Below are positions 6,715 through 14,163 of a stretch of DNA of 17,003 nucleotides, piece by piece. The stretch lies in NCBI GenBank assembly GCA_002348825.1, contig DEBN01000034.1:1-17003 (forward strand). Reading direction: 5' to 3'. Each line of letters begins with the position of its first letter. The first letter of the stretch is position 1. The notes under the pieces are model-generated. The model saw only the letters and a program-made list of their open reading frames with translations, had not been told where the DNA came from and searched no databases. This DNA comes from Gammaproteobacteria bacterium UBA2955 (GTDB taxonomy: Bacteria > Pseudomonadota > Gammaproteobacteria > Pseudomonadales > Azotimanducaceae). Position numbers and translations under genes: made by a program.

Positions 6715-8748
6715 ATGAGTGATTCACTGATGTCTCTTTTTACAGTCGCTAATCGCGGTAAGACTTTGGGTATTACGGCCCTCTCACTGCTTTGCTGGAT
6801 AGTGAACCCGGCAAACGCGAAAGAGGCCGATTCTGCAGCATATATTTTCAGCGAGCTTCCGCCCGCAGCGGACATGCAGCTCTCTCCCGACGGCACCAAA
6901 GCCGTTATTCTCAGAGCAATGGGAGACACCTACAGCGTGGTGTTGATGGATTTTGAAAAATCCAAGGTTAAGTTATTGATGGCCGCTGATCCCGAAAACT
7001 TCTCCTTCAACTGGTGCAGATTCGCCAACGCACGCCGAGTGGTATGTTCGATTCGCAGCTACATAGAGCTGCAAGCGGGACAGATCGGGATTGGTAGACG
7101 CTATTACAACGATGCTCGAACGGTGGCTACGCGTCTCCTTGCGGTGGACATCGATGGGAAGAATGTTCTGCAACTCATCAAACCGAAGGTCACCCAACAA
7201 GGTGGTGATCTGGTCTGGAATCCGCGGATACAAGACAATGTAATCAGTTGGTTGGATGAAGATCCGGATCATATCCTAGTGCAACTGGCCATAGAGGATC
7301 GGCTATTTCCATCGGTTTATAAGCTTAATATAAACACCAACCGCCAACAGAAAGTAAAAAGCTACCGTTCCGGAATCTTCCAATGGTTCGCTGATGCCGA
7401 TGGCAATCTCAGGAATGGTGCCGGCTTCAATCTAAACAGCGAAACATTCAAAGCTGTCAGCGTCGAAGACAAGAAAACATCAACGCTGGACATCTCGCAC
7501 TTAAGCGGCGAGAGAGCACCAAACATCCACGGCTATATAAAAGACGGCAAGACTTTGCTGGCAAGTGCCAATCTGGGTAAAGATAAACGCAGCCTTGTGA
7601 CGGTGGACGCTATATCCGGTGAAGTGCTTGCCACTGTTCTAACGAACGATCGCTACGACATCGACGGGCCCGTATTTTTGAACGGCGGCAAATTGGTAGC
7701 CGTACAGACAAACTTTGATAAACCAGGCTATCACTGGCTGGACGAAACGCTAGGAAGTGAATACACCGCGTTGTTGAAGCAACTGCCGGGCTCCCCTGAC
7801 TTTGTGGAATTGATCAGTGCCGACCAAAACTGGGACCGACTGGTGCTTAAGGCATCGGGCAATAAAACCATTCCTCAGTACTATCTATACAGCCGCGGTA
7901 AATACAAAAAAAGCCTTTCGTCTCTGTTCTCAGACTATCCAAAAGCAGACCGTGCAAAAATCGCTGAGCCTAGTCTCGTGTACTACGAGAGCCGAGACGG
8001 CATGAACATTCCCGCATACTTAACCGTACCGGTTGGCGTCGAACCAAAAAATTTGCCCACGCTGATAATGCCGCATGGTGGTCCTTATAGCCGCGACACC
8101 AATCGGTTTAACTATTGGGTGCAATACGCGGCAGCAAGCGGCTATGCAGTATTGCAGCCAAACTTCCGCGGTTCGACAGGTTATGGCGACGCGTTCCGTG
8201 AGGCCGGCCACAACCAGTGGGGTCGAGCAATGCAATCCGACCTGGATGATGGTCTGGATTGGTTAATCGCGCAGGGTATCACCGATCCAAAGAAAACCTG
8301 CATGATGGGCGGTAGCTACGGCGGATACGCATCACTTGTCGCTGCCTATCAGTCGCCAAACCGCTACAAGTGCGCCGTGGCCTTTGCACCGGTAACCGAC
8401 ATTAAAGAACTCATTCGCGAACAGCGCAATTTCGTTCTGAGCAAAGGGTCTATCGACCGGCTAAGAGATCGCGACGAACAAACGGAGGTGTCACCGATCG
8501 AGCAAGCGCGGAATTTTTCTATTCCCGTCCTCATCGTGCATGGTGACGTGGATAGAGTTGTTAAAATCGAGCAGTCACGCGGCTTGACCGAGGCGCTCAA
8601 AGAGGCAAACGCAGACTACCGGTACATCGAACAGAAAAACGGCAATCACTACTTGAGCCTAAAAAGCCACAGGCGCGAGTTCTTGTTGGCCGTGGACGAC
8701 TTTTTAGCAACCCACATAGGCGACACAGCCGCTACTGACCCGCTTTAA
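6715..8748 (+). CDS. Exported S9 family (prolyl-oligopeptidase/acylaminoacyl-peptidase type) serine peptidase
   Basis: A 677-residue protein from ATG 6715, preceded by AAGGGTG at suitable spacing; an earlier in-frame TTG at 6658 lacks both a ribosome site and homology-like sequence. Residues 1-35 form a signal peptide (RGK, hydrophobic TLGITALSLLCWIV, cleavage after NPANA), so it acts in the periplasm or outside. The N-terminal half is a beta-propeller-like region that in this family restricts access to peptides. The C-terminal alpha/beta hydrolase domain (about 420-670) has PHGGPYS (453-459), PNFRGSTGYG (482-491), the nucleophile elbow GGSYGGY (Ser534), HGDVDRVV (Asp613) and NGNHYL (His645), a complete catalytic triad. 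Such enzymes cleave short peptides, often dipeptides or acyl-amino acids, from N-termini. It follows the fusion gene by 215 bases on the same strand, so it may or may not share the transcript. Confidence 0.92.
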   Translation: MSDSLMSLFTVANRGKTLGITALSLLCWIVNPANAKEADSAAYIFSELPPAADMQLSPDGTKAVILRAMGDTYSVVLMDFEKSKVKLLMAADPENFSFNWCRFANARRVVCSIRSYIELQAGQIGIGRRYYNDARTVATRLLAVDIDGKNVLQLIKPKVTQQGGDLVWNPRIQDNVISWLDEDPDHILVQLAIEDRLFPSVYKLNINTNRQQKVKSYRSGIFQWFADADGNLRNGAGFNLNSETFKAVSVEDKKTSTLDISHLSGERAPNIHGYIKDGKTLLASANLGKDKRSLVTVDAISGEVLATVLTNDRYDIDGPVFLNGGKLVAVQTNFDKPGYHWLDETLGSEYTALLKQLPGSPDFVELISADQNWDRLVLKASGNKTIPQYYLYSRGKYKKSLSSLFSDYPKADRAKIAEPSLVYYESRDGMNIPAYLTVPVGVEPKNLPTLIMPHGGPYSRDTNRFNYWVQYAAASGYAVLQPNFRGSTGYGDAFREAGHNQWGRAMQSDLDDGLDWLIAQGITDPKKTCMMGGSYGGYASLVAAYQSPNRYKCAVAFAPVTDIKELIREQRNFVLSKGSIDRLRDRDEQTEVSPIEQARNFSIPVLIVHGDVDRVVKIEQSRGLTEALKEANADYRYIEQKNGNHYLSLKSHRREFLLAVDDFLATHIGDTAATDPL

Positions 8749-8760
8749 GGCGATGGGTCT

Positions 8761-8786
8761 GGCGCAAGCGCCTCGACGCTTGCGCC
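8761..8786. terminator. Perfect hairpin between convergent genes
   Basis: GGCGCAAGCG (8761-8770) and CGCTTGCGCC (8777-8786) pair perfectly over ten bases around a six-base loop, in the 55-base gap between the convergent S9 peptidase and MBL-fold genes. The position suits a bidirectional transcription stop. Neither strand has a T run directly after the stem, so it is not a textbook intrinsic terminator; it may instead protect the 3' ends. Confidence 0.55.
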
Positions 8787-8803
8787 TCGCAGTCGGCGTC
8801 GGC

Positions 8804-10522
8804 CTAGTTTTTAAGGGTTTGCAGATCAAAACATCCAAGAAACACGCGGACGCCGTCTGGATCTGGGCTCTGCACCGCCCCATCGGCAATAGCCCGACTT
8901 AGATCAAGTTTGCCGCCGAGCAGATCGAACCAATGCTCACTGCTCACGGTAAGGGTCAGGTTGGGCTGCTCATCCGCCCCCGGTACCGCAACACCGTGGC
9001 GAATGGTCAAGGTCGTTGCTCCACCGTCGCTAAAGTTAATCTGCAGCGTCTGATGCCAATCGCCTGTCCGTTTCGGTTCCAGCAATACCCGAAGCTGGCG
9101 CACCGAATCGACTGCGGGTCGGCGCGCTAACTCGCGCTTTTGCAATCGGTGCGTACGGAACCGATCCAAATTGGTCGACCCATCCAGCTCCAATGCGCGG
9201 GTTAAACACCAGTTACGGATATTCGCAGCGGTGGTGGTGTAAGCCACACCGCGCAAACCACTGGCCAAACGAGTGCGATCCTCAGCAGCACCAGCGTCTG
9301 CCCTGCCCTGCGCGTTGCGCTCGCTGCGCACCAGCCAGGAAGCAAGTTCTATCGCCCAGCGGTAATCATCTGCAGCCAAAGCCTTGTCGACAGCCTGCCG
9401 CACCCTATCGATCCCGCCAAAACCAGCGATCAATTTCTTTGATCGTTCCGGTGCTGGCAGTGGGAAAAGATTGGCCTCATCCTCGTCAAACCAACCAAAC
9501 AGGCCGGTGTAAATCTGCCGCACATGATGTTCCACCACACCATAGAACTGGCGGGTGGAGTAATGCTGTTTGAAATAGGCCGGTAGTTCTATGGCAGCGA
9601 TTATTTCATTGAGCGTCATACCACGATTTGCGCAGCGCACGGTCTGGTCCCACAAAAATTGAATACTGTCTCGGTAATCGAGCGTACATTTATGAATATC
9701 GGCCTGCCCAGAGATCGGCGGTCCATGGGCACCGATAAGCTGGTGGGGCTTTAAAGCCGCCAATTCGTCCAAACCACGAATCAACACACGTGGATCTCGA
9801 TACTCTTCTCCACGAATCGCAAAAATGTTGAACAACACGGGCCACAGCAAGTTATTTATCGCGAGCTTAAGCTGCGGAAACCACACGGTGGCAGAGTCGG
9901 TAGCGTCCGAAGGCGCCGGATAAAACTCGACGTCCAGACCCGCAATGCTGGCCTTGGTGGGGCTGTCGAAGGTGTGGCGGGCCGGCAGATAGCCGTTCGT
10001 AAAAGGCGCATGCTCGGGGTTCCGATAAAAGTTCCCTAAACCAACGTTGACCACACCATCCGGCCCGTCTTCGGGCATAGCAATGGCAAATTGGTGGACA
10101 AGGCCACGGGTCACTCGCGGGGCGATTTCGCCACCGAATCGATCTAAATTCGCCTGAATACCGGCATGCCCCCAAATAGGTAGATCAGGCTTTTCTTGCA
10201 GTAGCGCTGCGGTGCCACCGACGTAGTGAAAATGGGTATAGATGCAGGCCACCACAGGCGCACTGGTTTCCTTGCGCAGCTCGACAAGGGCCGCCTGCAT
10301 TTCTTCGTTGCACTCGCCGGTGTCGATAACGATGATCCCCGCTGGGCCTTCAACAAAGGATTGATTCGACAGACCATTGCCAACCAGCGACCACGCTTTA
10401 TCGCCCACGCGATAAAGTTTCTTCACCAAACGCTCGCTGTGCTCGATGGTATCAGGGTGGGCTAACTGCCCGCGCGGACCCGTTGCGCGGGTTCCCGGTT
10501 CGAAAGAGTCGACGATATTCAT
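8804..10522 (-). CDS. Alkyl-sulfatase-type MBL-fold protein with degenerate metal site
   Basis: A 572-residue protein with the three-part layout of class III alkyl sulfatases (SdsA1 type): an MBL-fold domain (about 40-270), a dimerisation domain (about 278-410) and a C-terminal SCP2-like domain (about 465-570). IVIDTGECNEEMQAAL (64-79), LRGLD-like IRGLDELAALKPHQLIGAHGPPI (read in two parts, 248-260 and 261-270) and the SCP2-like tail fit this. The canonical THxHxDHxGG motif is reduced to THFHYVGG (96-103): His97 and His99 remain, but the Asp and third His are gone and the segment is two residues shorter. Later ligand positions also differ (SDATDSATVW at 205-214, AINNLLW at 221-227), while His266 remains. 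There is no signal peptide, whereas SdsA1-type sulfatases are usually exported. It is convergent with the peptidase and divergent from the PLP gene. The fold is sure; sulfatase activity is doubtful. Confidence 0.82.
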   Translation of the reverse strand: MNIVDSFEPGTRATGPRGQLAHPDTIEHSERLVKKLYRVGDKAWSLVGNGLSNQSFVEGPAGIIVIDTGECNEEMQAALVELRKETSAPVVACIYTHFHYVGGTAALLQEKPDLPIWGHAGIQANLDRFGGEIAPRVTRGLVHQFAIAMPEDGPDGVVNVGLGNFYRNPEHAPFTNGYLPARHTFDSPTKASIAGLDVEFYPAPSDATDSATVWFPQLKLAINNLLWPVLFNIFAIRGEEYRDPRVLIRGLDELAALKPHQLIGAHGPPISGQADIHKCTLDYRDSIQFLWDQTVRCANRGMTLNEIIAAIELPAYFKQHYSTRQFYGVVEHHVRQIYTGLFGWFDEDEANLFPLPAPERSKKLIAGFGGIDRVRQAVDKALAADDYRWAIELASWLVRSERNAQGRADAGAAEDRTRLASGLRGVAYTTTAANIRNWCLTRALELDGSTNLDRFRTHRLQKRELARRPAVDSVRQLRVLLEPKRTGDWHQTLQINFSDGGATTLTIRHGVAVPGADEQPNLTLTVSSEHWFDLLGGKLDLSRAIADGAVQSPDPDGVRVFLGCFDLQTLKN

Positions 10523-10663
10523 AAGCGTTCACTTTGAGCATGTGCACGCAGTGTAGCGAATCAGCGCCAAAACGCAGCTGCCAGAGACAATCAAAGCAAC
10601 CGCCCAAATCCACAAGCATCGGTGGAGCAGACAATCGATGAAACCTAAGCTCAGAGTACTCGG

Positions 10664-10691
10664 TTGACACTGGACCCAGCGAATCTAGTTA
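10664..10691 (+). promoter_or_regulatory. Candidate sigma-70 promoter for the PLP enzyme-kinase pair
   Basis: A perfect -35 hexamer TTGACA (10664-10669) is followed after 16 bases by TAGTTA (10686-10691), a poor -10. It lies about 108 bases upstream of the chosen start at 10799 in the divergent region between the MBL-fold gene and the PLP gene. Position and the -35 match support it; the weak -10 limits confidence. Confidence 0.35.
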
Positions 10692-10798
10692 GCCAATCAA
10701 ATTCGTGGTTACAAATAATCCCTCGCACATGTAGGGACCGTGCCATCGCCACCCTCGCAGGGTATTGGTAAAGTGAGCCATCGATGGGGGATAAAAGT

Positions 10799-12067
10799 AT
10801 GAGTAGTTCAGATTTGCTGGCAGCGCGACACCGAATTATGGGCCAAGGCACACTATTTTATGATGAGCCTATCCACATGGTTAAAGGCGAAGGCGTTTGG
10901 CTCTATGACGAGTCCGGCCGCCGCTACATGGACTGCTATAACAATGTTCCCTGCGTCGGTCATTGTCACCCGCATGTCGTTGATGCCATGCATCAACAAG
11001 CGGGACTACTGAACACACACAGCCGCTATTTGAGTAAAGTAGTGGTGAATTACTCAGAACGCCTGATGGCTTTGCACGATGACCCGTTAAGCACTTTGCA
11101 GATGGTCTGTAGCGGCACCGAGGCGATAGAGCTGGCGTTGCGGCTCGCCCGAACTTTCACTAAGGGTACCGGCATTATTTGCAGCAACGCTACTTACCAT
11201 GGCAACTCTCACGAAACATTCCGTATGACCGTTGGACCGTTCGAACCGGAATTTCGCAGAGTCTCGTTCCCCGACACCTATCGACCATCAGCACAAGGCC
11301 TCAGCGACGAAGCGCTGTGTGATCTGTACTTACAAGAGATCGAGCACGCCATCGCGGGCTTTGCCGCAGACGGTGTGGCGTTTGCGGGAATACTGTTTTG
11401 TTCCATTTTTGCCAATGAAGGCCTGCCAAACGTCCCCGCTGGATATATGCAAAAAGCCGCAAAATTGGTGCGCGATGCCGGCGGAGTGGTGATCTTCGAC
11501 GAAGTCCAGGCCGGGTTTTGTCGGACCGGCACATGGTGGGGTTACCAAGTCATGGATTGCGCACCAGATATTGCGGCAATGGGCAAACCCATGGGTGCAG
11601 GCTACCCAACCGGAGGAGTTGCAGCTCGGGCGGACATTTTGGACACATTTTTTCGCCGCAGCGGCTATTTCAACACCATGGCCGCTACACCGCTGCAAGC
11701 CGCTGTTGCCAATGCGGTACTGGATGTCATCGAAGGCGAAAAACTGCAGAGCCAAGTGGCAGAAGTAGGCGATTACCTGAAAAACAAACTGATAACACTG
11801 ATGGAGCACTTTGAGCAAGTAGGCGATGTGCGCGGCCAAGGGTTGTTTTTGGCCGTCGAATGGGTCAAAGATAAAACCACCCGCGCCCCGGATCGCGAGG
11901 GCGCGAAAGACATCGTCGAGCGCCTGAAAAATGCTGGCTATCTTATTTCCAATGCCGGCGCCCACCGCAATGTATTAAAAGTGCGGCCGCCGCTGGTATT
12001 TAATCGGGCCCACGCGGACGAATTTTTTGCTGCGTTCGAAACCGCGTTGTCAGCAAGCACACACTAA
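10799..12067 (+). CDS. Class III PLP enzyme, phospho-lyase-like (AGXT2L/PHYKPL-ETNPPL group) or aminotransferase
   Basis: A 422-residue fold-type I PLP enzyme. GGGGG ending eight bases before ATG 10799 favours this start; ATG 10784 in the same frame adds five residues and is possible. Motifs, in this numbering: LYDESGRRYMDCYNNV (35-50), LNTHSRYL (71-78), CSGTEA (104-109, PLP phosphate binding), NATYHG (130-135), FDEVQAGF (233-240, Asp234 to the pyridine nitrogen), and AMGKPMGAGYP (260-270) with Lys263 as the Schiff-base lysine. The GKPMG form around the lysine and LNTHSRYL recall the animal ethanolamine-phosphate and 5-phosphohydroxylysine phospho-lyases, which remove phosphate and ammonia from phospho-amino alcohols, rather than ordinary transaminases. 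The gene next door, three bases downstream, is an APH-fold kinase, which fits that reading. Cytoplasmic. The class is sure; the phospho-lyase role is an inference. Confidence 0.88.
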   Translation: MSSSDLLAARHRIMGQGTLFYDEPIHMVKGEGVWLYDESGRRYMDCYNNVPCVGHCHPHVVDAMHQQAGLLNTHSRYLSKVVVNYSERLMALHDDPLSTLQMVCSGTEAIELALRLARTFTKGTGIICSNATYHGNSHETFRMTVGPFEPEFRRVSFPDTYRPSAQGLSDEALCDLYLQEIEHAIAGFAADGVAFAGILFCSIFANEGLPNVPAGYMQKAAKLVRDAGGVVIFDEVQAGFCRTGTWWGYQVMDCAPDIAAMGKPMGAGYPTGGVAARADILDTFFRRSGYFNTMAATPLQAAVANAVLDVIEGEKLQSQVAEVGDYLKNKLITLMEHFEQVGDVRGQGLFLAVEWVKDKTTRAPDREGAKDIVERLKNAGYLISNAGAHRNVLKVRPPLVFNRAHADEFFAAFETALSASTH

Positions 12068-12070
12068 ATC

Positions 12071-13069
12071 ATGGCTGCGGCTCTAGCGATCGAACAGTTA
12101 CACGCCATCGCACACAGAGCGTCGGCGCATTGGCCCCTAGATGTCACGTCGCTGACCTTAGTATCCCAAAGCGAAAATACCGTATTTCGTCTGGAGACCT
12201 CTGACCGAGGCAGCTTCGCATTACGCTTGCACCGCCCAGGTTATCATTCGCTACCCGAGTTGGAGTCCGAACAAATTTGGACACGCGCGCTGGCCGAAGG
12301 TGGTATCGCCATCCCCAAGGTAGAGCCCACCGAACATGGCAGGTATTACGTGGAAGCAAGCCTCGGGACTGCGGAGACCACCCGCCAAGCCGGGCTGATT
12401 CAATGGCTGCCTGGAGAGGCTTTAGCTGAAGTTCTGGCCGACCAGCCCCCCGACTCGTTGCTGCACGATACCTACTTTGCTCTTGGGGCATTAATTGCGC
12501 AGTGCCATCTGGCGACATTGGCATGGACGCCGCCCGCTCACTTTAGTCGTCACGCTTTTGATCACGACGGCTTTGTCGGCGACGCGCCCTTCTGGGGCCG
12601 GTTTTGGGAACTGAGTTTAACCACCCAGAGCAATCGCGAACGGTTGACGGCTATCCGCGACGCCGTGTCGGCGCATCTACAGGCGATGCCGAAGAACCGG
12701 CACAACTTCGGCATGATTCATGCCGATCTGCACGCCAACAACGTACTGCGAAACATCGATAAGCTATTCGTCATTGATTTCGACGACGCGGGCTTTGGTT
12801 GGCATGCATTCGATCTTGCGGTCGCGGTATATGACCAGCTCGACTATTTTCATCCAACGCCTCGTTTTGACATAGCGAGCAAAGCATTGATGGCCGGATA
12901 CGCCTCCGTGCGGCCGGACTGCGACGAAAGCTTTGCGCAATTGCCGGTGTTCTTACTCATCCGCTCACTGATGTTACTGACTTGGATAGAAGATCGCCCA
13001 GAAGTCGGGCGCGAGGACAATATCCCGATGCTGTTGAAGATCGCTTTCGAGCAATTTAACAACCTCTAA
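12071..13069 (+). CDS. APH-fold small-molecule kinase (hydroxylysine/homoserine-kinase-like)
   Basis: A 332-residue protein of the aminoglycoside/choline phosphotransferase superfamily. SENTVFRLE (34-42) is the nucleotide loop region and FALRLHRPGY (49-58) the following strand. HADLHANN (217-224) is the Brenner HxDxxxxN motif with catalytic Asp219 and metal-binding Asn224. IDFDDAGFGW (235-244) is the DFG-like metal motif with Asp236. It starts three bases after the stop of the PLP enzyme, with no evident Shine-Dalgarno site, so translation is probably coupled. Together with the upstream PLP enzyme this matches the logic of hydroxylysine kinase (HYKK) plus phosphohydroxylysine phospho-lyase: phosphorylate an amino alcohol, then eliminate phosphate and ammonia. 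Homoserine or another amino alcohol is equally possible; antibiotic phosphorylation is unlikely given this neighbour. Confidence 0.87.
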   Translation: MAAALAIEQLHAIAHRASAHWPLDVTSLTLVSQSENTVFRLETSDRGSFALRLHRPGYHSLPELESEQIWTRALAEGGIAIPKVEPTEHGRYYVEASLGTAETTRQAGLIQWLPGEALAEVLADQPPDSLLHDTYFALGALIAQCHLATLAWTPPAHFSRHAFDHDGFVGDAPFWGRFWELSLTTQSNRERLTAIRDAVSAHLQAMPKNRHNFGMIHADLHANNVLRNIDKLFVIDFDDAGFGWHAFDLAVAVYDQLDYFHPTPRFDIASKALMAGYASVRPDCDESFAQLPVFLLIRSLMLLTWIEDRPEVGREDNIPMLLKIAFEQFNNL

Positions 13070-13110
13070 ACAGATTTTGCCCTGGATGCCGCGGGTACAC
13101 CGTCAAAGCT

Positions 13111-13154
13111 CAGGGGCTCGATGCCCTTTCGCGCCCAAGGTACCCTAGCCCCTG
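13111..13154. terminator. Inverted repeat between convergent kinase and isomerase genes
   Basis: CAGGGGCT (13111-13118) and AGCCCCTG (13147-13154) are perfect inverted copies, eight bases long with a 28-base loop, in the 166-base gap between convergent genes. A third CTCAGGGG lies nearby at 13181-13188, and AAGGTACCC occurs twice (13137-13145, 13219-13227). The long loop and lack of a T run make a true terminator uncertain. Confidence 0.25.
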
Positions 13155-13235
13155 GGGTCTCGTACGCGACCGATCGAGGCTCTCAGGGGAAACTATTATC
13201 CGGCTTCGGACATAATCGAAGGTACCCGGCAAGGG

Positions 13236-13916
13236 TCAGCTTTGTGTTTCGCGTTCCTTGAAGGACTTTCGATCAATTGCCCTCGGTCTTTCCAGAGCAT
13301 TGCGTTGGTGTGAACCTAGGGGGTCTCTGTCGGCGAGTACGAGCTCAATATGCTCCATTTGGTCATTACCCCAAAACAAATTGCCGTCAACTATCATTGA
13401 GGGCACTCCAAAAACACCCTTTTCAATCGCCGTGGCGGTCTCATTTACCAGCAAATTCTTTACCTCAGCGTTAGCAATTTCTTCGCTCAGGTAAGCTCCA
13501 TCAAGCCCTTGCTCATCCATGAGGGAGATGAGCGTGGGTAAATCACCAAGATCTTTTCCTCGACTCCACCCGCTCTCGAATATTGCGGTTATGAGACGGT
13601 GCTGATGGGTCCCGCTGACTTCCGCCAGCGACATGCGCAATGCAGCCAGCGGATTGAAGGGGTGATATTTCGGCGGGTTATATTCGAACCCATTGACAAC
13701 AGCGTACCTCAGGCAAAACTGGTGCAGCCAATTTCTTTTAGGCGCTATTTCAGCAGGCCCCAACTGTCCCCAATGGTCTAATAATTTCCCAAAAACCACG
13801 GGGTGCGCTTCGATCCGGCGATTGTATTTTTCCGCTATGGAGGGAAGCTGACGCCATGCAAAGTATGCAAAAGGAGATATGTAGTCGAAATAGAAATGTA
13901 TCGGTTTAGTGGCCAT
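13236..13916 (-). CDS. 2-hydroxychromene-2-carboxylate isomerase-like (DsbA family, GST-kappa type)
   Basis: A 226-residue protein of typical family length. It opens with IHFYFDYISPFAYFAW (6-21), the family's N-terminal strand and active site, with Ser14 in SPF as the glutathione-activating serine. PPKYHPFNPLAALR (81-94) is the conserved substrate-side motif and GVFGVPSMIVDG (167-178) holds the cis-proline Pro172 before the final strand and WGNDQ. NahD-type members use glutathione to isomerise hydroxychromene carboxylates in naphthalene-type breakdown, but many homologues lie outside such pathways. Cytoplasmic. The start at ATG 13916 has only a weak ribosome site. It is convergent with the kinase gene and lies about 250 bases downstream of the crotonase gene on the same strand. 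The fold and family are sure; the exact substrate is not. Confidence 0.87.
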   Translation of the reverse strand: MATKPIHFYFDYISPFAYFAWRQLPSIAEKYNRRIEAHPVVFGKLLDHWGQLGPAEIAPKRNWLHQFCLRYAVVNGFEYNPPKYHPFNPLAALRMSLAEVSGTHQHRLITAIFESGWSRGKDLGDLPTLISLMDEQGLDGAYLSEEIANAEVKNLLVNETATAIEKGVFGVPSMIVDGNLFWGNDQMEHIELVLADRDPLGSHQRNALERPRAIDRKSFKERETQS

Positions 13917-13918
13917 AG

Positions 13919-14107
13919 CTTAACTTTGCTCTTGTTCAGGGGCCCTCGCTGTTAATACCCCAACAGTATCTTATCTCTCGTCATGCCGATAAATGGGTCG
14001 AGATATGCGAACGCTTTGAGAAGGCCCTGGGTGACTTTGCTGCTTTTACGGAGGTGACAGCGCGTATTCTAAACACTGCCCAGGACAACAATCCGCTCTG
14101 CGCCTAA
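13919..14107 (+). pseudogene. Probable 3' remnant of an unidentified gene
   Basis: Between the two minus-strand genes, the plus strand is open for 62 codons and ends in TAA at 14105-14107. The frame has no ATG, GTG or TTG start except a GTG near its end. The translation from about codon 17 looks like real protein: charged, with aromatic residues regularly placed (HADKWVEICERFEKAL, DFAAFTEVTARILNTA), as in amphipathic helices. I do not recognise the family. The frame opens directly after the start codon of the isomerase gene, so a rearrangement there could have cut off the 5' part. An inverted repeat GCGCCT/AGGCGC (14100-14105, 14133-14138) spans the stop, and a T-rich tract follows, though the latter encodes the Lys-Lys end of the crotonase. 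It may also be chance. Confidence 0.35.
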
Positions 14108-14163
14108 AGCGGCTGAACATTTCGACAACCTCAGGCGCTATAACCCCCACTCAGTAGCTTTTT

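Noticed and set aside
9193..9573. 126-codon plus-strand frame
   Set aside because: It is a shadow of the MBL-fold gene; its Arg/Pro/His-rich translation resembles no protein.
11330..11965. 211-codon minus-strand frame
   Set aside because: It lies wholly inside the PLP enzyme gene on the other strand, whose motifs are unmistakable; the antisense translation shows no family character.
12071..13069. Aminoglycoside resistance kinase
   Set aside because: The APH fold is shared by many metabolic kinases, and tight coupling to a PLP phospho-lyase-like gene points to metabolism; there is no mobile element nearby.
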